Shown one piece after another: positions 37,004 to 45,614 of a stretch of DNA of 64,000 bases. Positions within the stretch are counted from its first letter, which is position 1, and each line of letters starts with the position of its first letter. Under the pieces are notes generated by a model. That model saw nothing but the letters and a program-made list of their open reading frames with translations, did no database searches and was not told the DNA's origin. The DNA is taken from assembly GCF_900636825.1 (NCBI RefSeq), contig NZ_LR134318.1, forward strand, positions 3,753,501 through 3,817,500, written 5' to 3'. Source of the DNA: Pseudomonas fluorescens (GTDB lineage: Bacteria > Pseudomonadota > Gammaproteobacteria > Pseudomonadales > Pseudomonadaceae). The translations under genes were made by a program, and so were the position numbers.

Positions 37004-37708
37004 TCAGCCAGCCAGGCCGACAAACATATCCTGCACATCATCATGGTTGTCGAGGCCTTCGAGGAAGGCTTCAACTTCAGCCATCTGCTCGTCGGTCAAA
37101 CCGCTGACCGGGTTTTTCGGCTGGTAACCGAGCTTGGCCGAAAGCACCGTAAAGCCCTGCTCCGGCAGAGCTTTCTGCACGGCGTCGAGGTCGGTCGGGT
37201 CGGTCAGGAACAGGGTCGCACCGTCTTCACCCGGTTCAAAATCCTGTGCGCCGGCTTCGATGGCGGCCATTTCCGGATCGGCGTCCGAGGTGTCCGGCGA
37301 CGCTTCGATCATACCGACGTGGTTGAAGTCCCAAGCCACCGAACCGGAAGCGCCCAGTTGGCCCTTGCGGAACGCCACGCGGATTTCCGCGACGGTGCGG
37401 TTGATGTTGTCGGTGACGCACTCGACGATCAGCGGCACCTGATGCGGGGCGAAACCTTCGTAGGTCACGCGATGATATTGCACGGTTTCGCCCAACAGGC
37501 CCGCGCCTTTCTTGATCGCGCGATCCAGGGTTTCCTTCGGCATCGAGGCTTTCTTGGCCTGTTCGACCACCAGACGCAGGTGTGCGTTGGTGGCGGTATC
37601 GGCACCGTTGCGCGCAGCAATGGTGATTTCCTTCACCAGTTTGCCGAAGATCTTGCCCTTGGCGTTGGCTGCCGCTTCTTTGTGTTTAACCTTCCACTGT
37701 GCGCCCAT
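37004..37708 (-). CDS. YebC/PmpR-family DNA-binding regulatory protein
   Basis: 234 residues with the family N-terminus MGAQWKVKHKEAAANAKGKIFGKLVKEI and conserved VTDNINRTVAEIRVAFRKGQLGASGSVAWDF. Such proteins act as transcriptional regulators (PmpR controls quorum-sensing genes in P. aeruginosa) and, in recent work, YebC relatives help ribosomes pass proline stretches. The paralogue beside ruvC normally begins MAGHSKWANIKHRK, so this is probably the second, YeeN-like, copy. An AGAG ribosome site precedes the ATG. It is convergent with the LRR-kinase gene. Confidence 0.9.
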   Translation of the reverse strand: MGAQWKVKHKEAAANAKGKIFGKLVKEITIAARNGADTATNAHLRLVVEQAKKASMPKETLDRAIKKGAGLLGETVQYHRVTYEGFAPHQVPLIVECVTDNINRTVAEIRVAFRKGQLGASGSVAWDFNHVGMIEASPDTSDADPEMAAIEAGAQDFEPGEDGATLFLTDPTDLDAVQKALPEQGFTVLSAKLGYQPKNPVSGLTDEQMAEVEAFLEGLDNHDDVQDMFVGLAG

Positions 37709-37928
37709 TACTCACTCTCTTGATCTGTGGCGCCGAGACATCTATTGGCCGACGCGTGGCGCCAAGTTTATACGGCCTAAAGTCGCCAATCGACCAAAAA
37801 ATTCCGAGCAAAATCGACATCTTCGCCGTCGCTTGTAGGGCGATTCTGAAAACACGCTTTGCGGTGACTATTCAGCGCTAGGGTTTCGTACCCTCTGAAG
37901 CCCGTATTGCCTGACAGAGCCCGCTCGA

Positions 37929-39341
37929 ATGCTCAATGACAAGGAAAGTCCATTCACCCTGACCCTCACCGACAGCGGGTTGCGCCTGCCAGTGGTGCGC
38001 TTTGACGGTGAGGAAGGGCTCAACCGGCCGTTCCGTTTCAACATCGAGTTGATCGGACTGGCGCCAGCAGTAACGCCAGCAACGTGGTTGGGTCAATCGG
38101 CCTATCTGCGCCTGAATGACCAGCATGGCATTCACGGCATCATCGACAGCAGCCGTTGCGAGCATCGCGGCACACACCGCATCGGTTATCGCGTGGTGCT
38201 GGTGCCATACCTGCAAACATTGGCGCAACCGCTCAAACGCCGCGTTTTCGTCCAACGTAGCGTGCCGCAGATACTGCATCAATTGCTCAACGAAAATGCG
38301 CTGGCGCCGGAGCGTTATCGACTTGAAATGACGGTGGGCGTTTATCCGCAACGGCCGTTTTGCATTCAATACGAAGAAAGCGATCTGGCGCTGTTGCAGC
38401 GATTATGCGAGGAAGAAGGCATTCACTATCACTTCGAACATCAGCCCGGCGGCCATGTTGTGGTATTCGCCGATGACAGCCTGAGTCTGCCACAAGTGTC
38501 GACATCGCTTGCCTTCCAGGGCGACGACCAGACGCCCTCGCCTTCAATCTGCGCGCTATATCAACACCACCATGCAACCCCCATCGCGACGTTACCGGCC
38601 ATTCGCAATCGCGGCCAGCGAACGTTCAACGAAGCGGCGGCGAATCAGGCGCCGCTGCATCCGGCGACGTCTGCAGTCAGTAGCCTTGATCAACGCCATG
38701 CGCAACAGCGCAGCCGCCGCCACCTTGAGCGACAACGCTGCCAGCATCGCTCCATTCAGGGCCGCAGTGACGCGATGGGTTTGTTCAGCGGACGCCTGCT
38801 GCAAGTGACCGAGCATCCCATCAGCCAGTTCAACGAACAGTGGCTGATCACCGAAATGCGCCATCACGGCCAGCATCCGTCGATTCTCGATCCGACCCCC
38901 GCGCCGCATCGCTACCACAACGACTTCACCGCTCAGCCGTGGTCGACCGACTTCCGCCCGCCGCTCAAACAGCCACGGCCCAGGATCGGCGGTTACCACT
39001 TGGCGCAAGTACTTGGACCTCCAGGTCAACCATCGCCACCGGATGAACAGGGGCGCATCGCCGTCCGGCTTTGGCCCGCGGAGCACGTTTCGAGCACCGA
39101 TGCAGGCGTTGACGCCGAGGCGATCTGGCTGGCAATTGCCATGCCCCGCGCCTCTGCTCGGATCACGCTGGATGAATTGCCCTGTGCCGGCAGCGAAGTG
39201 TGGGTGAGTTTCCTCGACAGCGACCCGGACCGCCCGATCCTCTGCCTGAACAACCCACGACGCAGCGAACCCCGAGCAACGCTGCCCACGGGTGACAGCA
39301 GTTTGCTGCTCGACTGGCTCGTAAAAGGCGCCGGCGGTTAG
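37929..39341 (+). CDS. vgrG: Short orphan VgrG (type VI secretion spike protein)
   Basis: 470 residues, short for the family (usually 600 or more). The gp27-like domain is clear (FTLTLTDSGLRLPVVRFDGE, RPFRFNIELIGLAP, QYEESDLALLQRLCEEEGIHYHFEH). The gp5-like OB domain appears as YHLAQVLGPPGQPSPPDEQGRIAVRLWP with ISLDELPCAGSEVWVSFLDSDPDRPI-type sequence, and the protein ends before any long beta-helix or effector domain. Residues about 225-280 lack the usual gp27 composition and are rich in Gln, Arg and His. No hcp, PAAR, tssB/C or adaptor gene is adjacent. It may be a spike tip that loads an unlinked effector, or a decaying copy. Confidence 0.85.
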   Translation: MLNDKESPFTLTLTDSGLRLPVVRFDGEEGLNRPFRFNIELIGLAPAVTPATWLGQSAYLRLNDQHGIHGIIDSSRCEHRGTHRIGYRVVLVPYLQTLAQPLKRRVFVQRSVPQILHQLLNENALAPERYRLEMTVGVYPQRPFCIQYEESDLALLQRLCEEEGIHYHFEHQPGGHVVVFADDSLSLPQVSTSLAFQGDDQTPSPSICALYQHHHATPIATLPAIRNRGQRTFNEAAANQAPLHPATSAVSSLDQRHAQQRSRRHLERQRCQHRSIQGRSDAMGLFSGRLLQVTEHPISQFNEQWLITEMRHHGQHPSILDPTPAPHRYHNDFTAQPWSTDFRPPLKQPRPRIGGYHLAQVLGPPGQPSPPDEQGRIAVRLWPAEHVSSTDAGVDAEAIWLAIAMPRASARITLDELPCAGSEVWVSFLDSDPDRPILCLNNPRRSEPRATLPTGDSSLLLDWLVKGAGG

Positions 39342-39345
39342 CGTC

Positions 39346-40737
39346 TCAGCCCTTGTCGGCCTTGCCGGCGGCAGCCGCGAATTTCGCTAGACGCACGTCG
39401 AGATGCCGTGGTCGATGACCATGATCTTCGGCGCGCTCCTTGCGGCGAATGGCGTTGCGCACCAGCAGCGAGCCCAGGTAACGCACCGGCTCTGGCGGAA
39501 AGTAGCCCAGCGGTCCGTTGACCAGCGGCGAACGTGTCCACGGGTTATCCAGGCCTTGCACCAGCGCGGCCAGAATCTGCCCGCCCATGTGACACGGGCC
39601 GACCCCGCTGCCCGAATAGCCAAAGCCGTAAAACACATTGCCGCTGTCGCTCATCTGCCCGAAGAACGGCAACCCGGTTACCGAGCGATCCGACGGGCCG
39701 TTCCAGGTAGCGTCGATCCTGACGTCGGCGAACGCCGGAAAAAAGTCTTCCAGACCGCGTTTGAGCAGCGCCGCATAAGGCGACGGCTGATCGAACACCG
39801 GTGACATGCGCCCGCCGTAGGCGAAGGTGTTACCGCCCTTGCCGAGCATGATCCGACCGTCCGGAGTGTTGTGGTAGTAGTGCACGAAAATTCGCGAGTC
39901 GAGCACGGTAACGCCGCTGGTCAAACCGATCTGCTGGAGCAATTCCGGGCGCGGTTCGGTGATCAGCATGTCGCTGGAGACGATTGCCACGCTGCGTTCG
40001 AACTGCGGGAAGGCGCGGGCCATCCAGGCGTTCATCGCCAGCACCACCCGATCGGCGATCACCGTGCCATTGGCGGTGTGAATCCGCGCCGGACGCCCCT
40101 GTTCCAGACCGGTCATCGCCGTGCTTTCGTGGATCTTCACCCCCAATTGCAATGCGACCCGGCGCAAGCCGCGCACCAGTTTGCCCGGTTGCACGCTCGC
40201 CGCTGCCGGTGAAAACCAGCCTTCCAGATGTTTACGCGAACCGGCCATGCGCTGCACATCTGCCAGTGGTCGCTGGGTGAACGAGTTGATGCCGTTGCGT
40301 TCCAGCGCGGCGATCACGGCGTCGGTCGAACCGACCTGCGCACGGTTGGTCGCGGTGTACAGCGTGCCGTCGAGCCGGTAATCGGCATCGACGCCAAACT
40401 GCTCACAGAATTCGCCGATCGCGTGGATGCTGCGCTCCGACTCCTTGACCAGCCGCACCGCTTCTTCAACGCCGAACAGACGTTCGAGGGTGAAGTATTT
40501 GGCCGACCACGACAGCGCGCAGCCGCCGTTGCGACCACTGGCGCCAGCGCCACAAACATCCGCTTCGATCAACAGCACATCGAGTTCAGGGTTTTGCTGT
40601 TTAAGCATGATCGCCGTCCACAAACCGGTGTAACCGCCGCCGACGATGCACACATCGGTGCGCACTTCGCCGTGCAACGGCGGGCAGGTCGGGGATGTAT
40701 CAGCCTGCAGGGCCTGCTCCAGCCAAAACGGTCTCAT
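39346..40737 (-). CDS. FAD-dependent amine oxidase (DAO family), phosphonate-cluster type
   Basis: 463 residues with the dinucleotide-binding site VCIVGGGYTGLWTAIMLKQQ, the DAO-family patterns ADVCGAGASGRNGGCALSW and GYSGSGVGPCHMGGQILAAL, and no signal peptide. Such enzymes oxidise primary or N-methyl amines (gamma-glutamylputrescine oxidase is a relative). It flanks an OPA-type transporter with two LysR regulators and phnW/phnX, all of 2-aminoethylphosphonate (AEP) catabolism. FAD-dependent oxidases recur in such clusters, and some act on N-methyl-AEP to give phosphonoacetaldehyde, the PhnX substrate. That role for this gene is inference from context. It ends four bases after the vgrG gene. 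Confidence 0.88.
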   Translation of the reverse strand: MRPFWLEQALQADTSPTCPPLHGEVRTDVCIVGGGYTGLWTAIMLKQQNPELDVLLIEADVCGAGASGRNGGCALSWSAKYFTLERLFGVEEAVRLVKESERSIHAIGEFCEQFGVDADYRLDGTLYTATNRAQVGSTDAVIAALERNGINSFTQRPLADVQRMAGSRKHLEGWFSPAAASVQPGKLVRGLRRVALQLGVKIHESTAMTGLEQGRPARIHTANGTVIADRVVLAMNAWMARAFPQFERSVAIVSSDMLITEPRPELLQQIGLTSGVTVLDSRIFVHYYHNTPDGRIMLGKGGNTFAYGGRMSPVFDQPSPYAALLKRGLEDFFPAFADVRIDATWNGPSDRSVTGLPFFGQMSDSGNVFYGFGYSGSGVGPCHMGGQILAALVQGLDNPWTRSPLVNGPLGYFPPEPVRYLGSLLVRNAIRRKERAEDHGHRPRHLDVRLAKFAAAAGKADKG

Positions 40738-40808
40738 GGGATTCTCCAGTCAAATGGCCACGACACAGCCTGCCGCGAACGCCGCAGCAGGCCGCGAGGC
40801 AAAAGGTG

Positions 40809-42134
40809 TCAGGAACGCAGGGGTTTGACGGTCAACGGGCGATTGGGGATCGATGCGCGCGGCTCCATCACGCCGACGGGGCGGCTGTTCCAGTGCGGAA
40901 TCAGCACCAGCGCCGAGAACAGGGCGCAACCGGCGAAGACGATGAACACCGTCACCGTATCGAAGTATCCTGGCAACAAACCGCCAAGCACCGCACCGAC
41001 CGAGCCGCAGCCGTTGACGAAACCGGCCGCCGTGGCGCCGGCCTTGGCCTTGCCGAAGTCGATGGCGGCCGCGCCGCTGATCATCGAGTCCGGGCCGTAC
41101 AGAGTCAGGCCCATGACGAACAGCAGTGCTACCACCAACAGCACGCTGCCGGTCTGCAACGCGGCCATGAACAGCGCCAAGGTCACGGTCAACGCCAGCA
41201 GGCTCAAAACACAGGCAGGCATGCGGCGGGCACCGAACAACTTGTCCGAGGCCAGGCCGATCATGATTGGCCCGAGCAATCCGGCCAGCTCGAACGCCGT
41301 AGGAATGATCGCCGCGCCGACCTTGCCAACGCTGGGCATCTGTTCGAAGACGATCACCGGCCCCCACAATAAAATCGCGTAGCGCGCCGGTTTCAACATG
41401 AAATACGCCAGGCCCAACACCAGCACCGTACGGTTGCGCAGTATTTCCTTCAACGGTTCCCAGACGCTGAGCTTGCTGTTGGCTTCCACCTCTTCGGCGC
41501 TCAGCAGCGGCTCTGGTTCAACCGCCGGCAAGCCGACGTCTTCCGGTTTGTTGCGCTGGAAAATGAAGAACAGCACGGCGGCTGCCGCGACGACGACGGC
41601 GCTGGAGATGAACGCGGCGTGCCAGGTGCCGATCAGCGTGTACGCCCACCAGCCCGCGAACGGCGAAGCCACCAGCCCCCCGAACGCGTAGCAGGAACTC
41701 CACAACCCAAGCACGCGTCCGCGCTGTTGTGCGGGAAAGAAACTGCCAAGGTTTTTACACAACCCCGACCATCCGGTTGATTGCGCCAGACCTTGGACCA
41801 ACATACAGGTGGCGAAAATCGGCAGCGTCGCGAAACTGCCCATGACCAGCGCCGCCGCAGCGGAAATCAGCAAACCGCCGAGCACCACGACGCGCGGGCC
41901 AAAGCGGTCGGCGAGCATGCCCCACGTGAATTGACCAATGGCGTACGCCGCCAGATAGATTGCGTCAAGATTGGCCATGGCCATCTTGTCGAGCATGAAC
42001 TCGGGGTCTTCGGCGATGCCGAGCTTGGCCACCGAAAACGCTTTGCGGGTGAAGTAGAAAGCGGCGTACGCCAACCAGGTAATCGCGAAAATCTGCACGC
42101 GCCAACGCGCAATGGTGCCGATGTGCTTGTTCAT
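40809..42134 (-). CDS. OPA-type MFS transporter (GlpT/UhpT/PgtP-like)
   Basis: 441 residues from the ATG at 42134 (MNKHIGTIARWRVQIFAITW), with about twelve membrane helices. The N-terminus LAYAAFYFTRKAFSVAKLGI has the Tyr-x-x-R pattern of organophosphate:phosphate antiporters, and loop 2-3 is GMLADRFGPRVVVLGG. Members exchange glycerol-3-phosphate, hexose-phosphate, phosphoenolpyruvate or phosphonate-like anions for phosphate. Its place between an FAD oxidase and a LysR regulator near phnWX makes AEP or a related phosphonate its likely substrate, by inference. It is divergent from the LysR gene starting at 42423. Confidence 0.85.
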   Translation of the reverse strand: MNKHIGTIARWRVQIFAITWLAYAAFYFTRKAFSVAKLGIAEDPEFMLDKMAMANLDAIYLAAYAIGQFTWGMLADRFGPRVVVLGGLLISAAAALVMGSFATLPIFATCMLVQGLAQSTGWSGLCKNLGSFFPAQQRGRVLGLWSSCYAFGGLVASPFAGWWAYTLIGTWHAAFISSAVVVAAAAVLFFIFQRNKPEDVGLPAVEPEPLLSAEEVEANSKLSVWEPLKEILRNRTVLVLGLAYFMLKPARYAILLWGPVIVFEQMPSVGKVGAAIIPTAFELAGLLGPIMIGLASDKLFGARRMPACVLSLLALTVTLALFMAALQTGSVLLVVALLFVMGLTLYGPDSMISGAAAIDFGKAKAGATAAGFVNGCGSVGAVLGGLLPGYFDTVTVFIVFAGCALFSALVLIPHWNSRPVGVMEPRASIPNRPLTVKPLRS

Positions 42135-42351
42135 GGTGGTTCTGACCTCAGGGTGTGAGTGTGCCGGCAGAATCGATAAGAAAAACGCCTGTGTTTTTAT
42201 TGTTGTGCACTGCGATATCAGCCCTTCCCTACGGCGATACCGGTCAGATGAGTCCTGCTGTTGCACGCACAGGCTCATCGCCATTTCTGCTGCCCGACCG
42301 AGCAGTCAGCGATGGCGTGGGCCGATCAAAGCAATTACTGTTTAATAAATA

Positions 42352-42361
42352 AAATCGATTT
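42352..42361. promoter_or_regulatory. Candidate LysR-type operator
   Basis: AAATCGATTT, a perfect 10-bp palindrome within an AT-rich AATAAAATCGATTTATC, lies in the divergent gap between the OPA transporter and the LysR gene. Such T-rich dyads are common LysR sites; binding is not shown. Confidence 0.4.
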
Positions 42362-42422
42362 ATCGTATTTCACACATAAGCTCAGCTTGTTACCGCGCAG
42401 CGCTGGTCACCAGGAATCCACC

Positions 42423-43295
42423 ATGTCCGTGTCCCACGCCCAACTCAAAGCCTTCCACGCTGTTGCCGTGCATGGCAGCTTCACTCGCGCCGCCGAGCGC
42501 CTGTTTCTGACGCAACCGGCGATTTCCGATCAGGTGCGCAAACTGGAAGAGCGTTTCGGCGTGCTGCTGTTTCACCGCAATAAACGTTCCGTGCGCCTGA
42601 CCGATCTCGGCGAGCGCCTGCTGGCGGTCACCCAACGGCTGTTCGTGATCGAAGCAGAAGCGCAGGAGTTGCTGCAGGAATCCCAGGCTTTGCAGACCGG
42701 CAGCCTGATTCTGGCTGTGGACGCGCCTGTCCATGTGCTGCCGCAGATCGCGCGGTTCTGCGAACGCTATCCGGGCATCAGCGTAAAAATCGAAACCGGC
42801 AATACCGACGAGTCATTGTTTCGCCTGTTCAATTACCAGGCCGACCTGGCGTTGTTGGGCCGCGATGTCAATGACGAGCGCTTGCTGTGTGTGGCATTGC
42901 GTAACGATCCGATGGTGGCGTTCGTGTCGCGCAATCACCCGTGGGCCGAGCGTGAATCGATCTGCCTGGCGGATCTCGATGACACACCGTTGGTACTGCG
43001 TGAACACGGTTCGGTGACGCGGCAGACACTGGAAGAGGAAATGGCCCGCGCCGGGTTTCGCATTCGCCCGGCGATCCAGGTCGAAGGCCGCGAAGCCGCG
43101 CGCGAGGCGGTGGTGGTGGGGATCGGCGTGGGGGTGGTTTCAGCGGCGGAATTTGGCGCGGACGCGCGGGTTTGCGCCTTGCCGATCACCGACTGCACCC
43201 GCCGCCTGACCGAAACGCTGGTGTGTTTGCGTGAGCAGAGTTCGCGGCGCGTGGTGGCGACGTTCCTCGACATGGTTCGCGAGAGCCTTGTGTAA
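42423..43295 (+). CDS. LysR-family regulator of the phosphonate cluster (divergent from the transporter)
   Basis: 290 residues from the ATG at 42423 (MSVSHAQLKAFHAVAVHGSF). The helix-turn-helix is SFTRAAERLFLTQPAISDQVRKLEERFGVLLFHR, and the ligand-binding domain follows. It resembles the second LysR gene of the cluster (43389-44249) in size and layout: LKAFHAVAVHGSFTRAAERLF versus LRAFDAVAREGSFTRAAARLF. It is divergent from the transporter gene and lies about 90 bases upstream of the convergent second LysR. The inducer may be AEP or its breakdown product. Confidence 0.9.
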   Translation: MSVSHAQLKAFHAVAVHGSFTRAAERLFLTQPAISDQVRKLEERFGVLLFHRNKRSVRLTDLGERLLAVTQRLFVIEAEAQELLQESQALQTGSLILAVDAPVHVLPQIARFCERYPGISVKIETGNTDESLFRLFNYQADLALLGRDVNDERLLCVALRNDPMVAFVSRNHPWAERESICLADLDDTPLVLREHGSVTRQTLEEEMARAGFRIRPAIQVEGREAAREAVVVGIGVGVVSAAEFGADARVCALPITDCTRRLTETLVCLREQSSRRVVATFLDMVRESLV

Positions 43296-43302
43296 ACAGT
43301 GA

Positions 43303-43376
43303 TGGCCCTTTCGCGAGCAGGCTCGCTCCCACAGGGGTTATGCATTCCATGTGGGAGCGAGCTTGCTCGCGAAGGG
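43303..43376. repeat. REP inverted pair (GCGAGCAGGCTCGCTCCCAC family)
   Basis: TTCGCGAGCAGGCTCGCTCC and GGAGCGAGCTTGCTCGCGAA flank about 20 bp between the two convergent LysR genes. Confidence 0.85.
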
Positions 43377-43388
43377 GGACTCGGTGTA

Positions 43389-44249
43389 TCAGGCTGGCGC
43401 CAGGCCAAAGAACGCCTGAATCAAGCGCAACTCCCGCCGCCGCTCCATGCAGCCGATCATGTGCCGATTGAGCAACCCTTCGCCGACAACCGGAATCGCT
43501 ACAACCCGCGGGTCGTGACTGATCTCTACCGAAGACACGACCCCTACCCCCAGTTCGGCGGCGACGGCCTCGGTCACGGCCTCACGACTGTCCAGTTCGA
43601 GCAATACGCGCGGCTGGATCGATGCCTGCGCACAGGCCTGATCGAACGTGCGCCGGGTGATTGAACTCGGCTCGCGCAGCACCATGATCACCTGATCCAG
43701 TTCACTGAGTTTCAATTCATCGGTTCGCATCGCCCACGGATGTCCCGCGGGCACCAGCGCGCAGATCCGCGACTCGCTCAACGCCTGCAAATGCAGGCCT
43801 TTGCGCGGTTCGACTTCGGTCAGCACCGCGACATCCGCATGCTCGGAGAGCAACGCCGCCAGGGTTTCCTGGGCATTGCCCAACCGCAGATTAACGGTGA
43901 TCCCCGGATACCGCGCACGCAAGCTGGCGAGCATCGGCATGACCATGTGCGGGCCGTCCGCTGCCACCTCCAGCCGGCCGGTGAGCAATTGCCGGTTTGC
44001 CTCGAGCATCGCTTGCGCTTCCTCGGCCAGACCGAACATCGCCCGAGTGATCGCCGCCAGTTTGGTGCCCTCTTCCGTCAGTTCCACTCGTCGGGCGGTG
44101 CGTCGCAGCAAGGTGATCTGATAGTGCTCCTCCAGCGCCTTGATGTGTCCGGTGACCGCCGGTTGGCTGATGAACAAACGCGCAGCGGCGCGGGTGAAGC
44201 TGCCTTCGCGGGCGACGGCGTCGAAGGCGCGCAGCTGGAACAGATTCAT
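43389..44249 (-). CDS. LysR-family regulator divergent from phnW
   Basis: 286 residues. The helix-turn-helix is SFTRAAARLFISQPAVTGHIKALEEHYQITLLRR and the effector domain has LEVAADGPHMVMPMLASLRARYPGITVNLRLG. It is divergent from phnW across about 110 bp, the usual LysR arrangement, so it probably activates phnWX in response to AEP. It is similar to the other LysR gene in the cluster, and the two may have arisen by duplication, one for transport and one for breakdown. Confidence 0.9.
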   Translation of the reverse strand: MNLFQLRAFDAVAREGSFTRAAARLFISQPAVTGHIKALEEHYQITLLRRTARRVELTEEGTKLAAITRAMFGLAEEAQAMLEANRQLLTGRLEVAADGPHMVMPMLASLRARYPGITVNLRLGNAQETLAALLSEHADVAVLTEVEPRKGLHLQALSESRICALVPAGHPWAMRTDELKLSELDQVIMVLREPSSITRRTFDQACAQASIQPRVLLELDSREAVTEAVAAELGVGVVSSVEISHDPRVVAIPVVGEGLLNRHMIGCMERRRELRLIQAFFGLAPA

Positions 44250-44361
44250 TAATAAGCCTCACTGATGATTGGCATAACAACAAACAATTTGATTGATACA
44301 ACGGCGAATTGCAACGTAGGCCCCGTAGCTTCATCCCATCGCGCAATCCGAGGACACACGA

Positions 44362-45471
44362 ATGAGTATCGCCGAACCCATCCTGCTTACTCCCGGCCCG
44401 TTGACCACTTCGGCCCGCACCCGCCAGGCGATGATGGTCGACTGGGGGTCGTGGGATGACCGCTTCAACCAATTGACCGCCAGCCTTTGCGAGCAACTGC
44501 TCGCAATCCTCAACGGCGGTGCCACTCATCATTGCGTGCCGTTGCAGGGCAGCGGCACGTTCGCGGTTGAGGCGGCCATCGGCACGCTGGTGCCGCGTGA
44601 CGGCAAAATACTGGTGCTGATCAACGGCGCCTACGGCAGACGCCTGGCGAAAATCTGTGAAGTGCTCGGCCGCTCCTTCAGCACGTTCGAAACCGCCGAG
44701 GACGAGCCAACCACCGCCGCTGACGTCGATCGTCTGTTGCGCGCCGACCGCGATATCACCCACGTCGCGCTGATTCATTGCGAAACCAGCACCGGGATTC
44801 TCAACCCGCTGCAGGAGATCGCCGAGGTGGTCGCGCAACATGGCAAACGCCTGATCATTGATGCCATGAGTTCCTTCGGCGCGCTGCCGGTGGATGCGCA
44901 GAAAGTGCCGTTCGATGCGCTGATCGCCGCGTCAGGCAAGTGCCTGGAGGGCGTGCCGGGGATGGGGTTTGTCTTCGCGCGCAAAGAATCGCTGGCCGCT
45001 GCCGCCGGCAACTCGCCTTCACTGGCGATGGATTTGTACGACCAGCACGCCTACATGCAAAAGACCGGGCAATGGCGCTTTACCCCGCCGACCCATGTGG
45101 TCGCCGCGCTGCACGAAGCCTTGCTGCAATACAACGAAGAAGGTGGCTTGCCGGCGCGGCATGCGCGTTACGCGGCGAACTGCCAGGCGCTGATGGAAGA
45201 GATGGCCAGGCTGGGCCTGCGCAGTTTCCTGCCGGCGGCGATTCAGGCGCCGATCATCGCCACGTTCCATGCGCCGAGTGATCCGCGTTACCAGTTCAAG
45301 GATTTCTACGAGCGGGTCAAAGCCAAGGGTTACATCCTTTATCCGGGCAAATTGACCCAGGTCGAAACCTTCCGCGTCGGCTGCATCGGCCACGTCACCC
45401 CGGACCAAATGCGCCAGGCCGTCGCGGCGGTCGGCGAAGTGTTGCGCGAGATGGAAGTGCTCGACATCTAA
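44362..45471 (+). CDS. phnW: 2-aminoethylphosphonate--pyruvate transaminase
   Basis: 369 residues, PLP-dependent, starting MSIAEPILLTPGPLTTSART, the N-terminal pattern of PhnW. The PLP lysine is Lys193 in LIAASGKCLEGVPGMGFVFA, and INGAYGRRLAKICEVLGRS, HCETSTGILNPLQEIAEV and FRVGCIGHVTP are further family motifs. It converts AEP and pyruvate to phosphonoacetaldehyde and alanine, the substrate for PhnX encoded next. The LysR gene upstream is divergent. The usual length is about 370 residues. Confidence 0.95.
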   Translation: MSIAEPILLTPGPLTTSARTRQAMMVDWGSWDDRFNQLTASLCEQLLAILNGGATHHCVPLQGSGTFAVEAAIGTLVPRDGKILVLINGAYGRRLAKICEVLGRSFSTFETAEDEPTTAADVDRLLRADRDITHVALIHCETSTGILNPLQEIAEVVAQHGKRLIIDAMSSFGALPVDAQKVPFDALIAASGKCLEGVPGMGFVFARKESLAAAAGNSPSLAMDLYDQHAYMQKTGQWRFTPPTHVVAALHEALLQYNEEGGLPARHARYAANCQALMEEMARLGLRSFLPAAIQAPIIATFHAPSDPRYQFKDFYERVKAKGYILYPGKLTQVETFRVGCIGHVTPDQMRQAVAAVGEVLREMEVLDI

Positions 45472-45487
45472 ACCACCCAACAAATCC

Positions 45488-45580
45488 CCTGTGGGAGCGA
45501 GCCTGCTCGCGAAAGCGGTTGCATGAACAACATAGATGTCGCCTGACACGACGCTATCGCGAGCAGGCTCGCTCCCACAT
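45488..45580. repeat. REP inverted pair (GTGGGAGCGAGCCTGCTCGC family)
   Basis: GTGGGAGCGAGCCTGCTCGC and GCGAGCAGGCTCGCTCCCAC are perfect inverted arms around about 50 bp between phnW and phnX. It may set the ratio of the two transcripts. Confidence 0.85.
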
Positions 45581-45614
45581 TTGAATTGCATTGCCAAATC
45601 AGGAATCCATTGCC

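Noticed and set aside
40228..41382. 384-codon frame opposite the OPA transporter and FAD oxidase
   Set aside because: Antisense to two well-defined genes; no ribosome site or domain.
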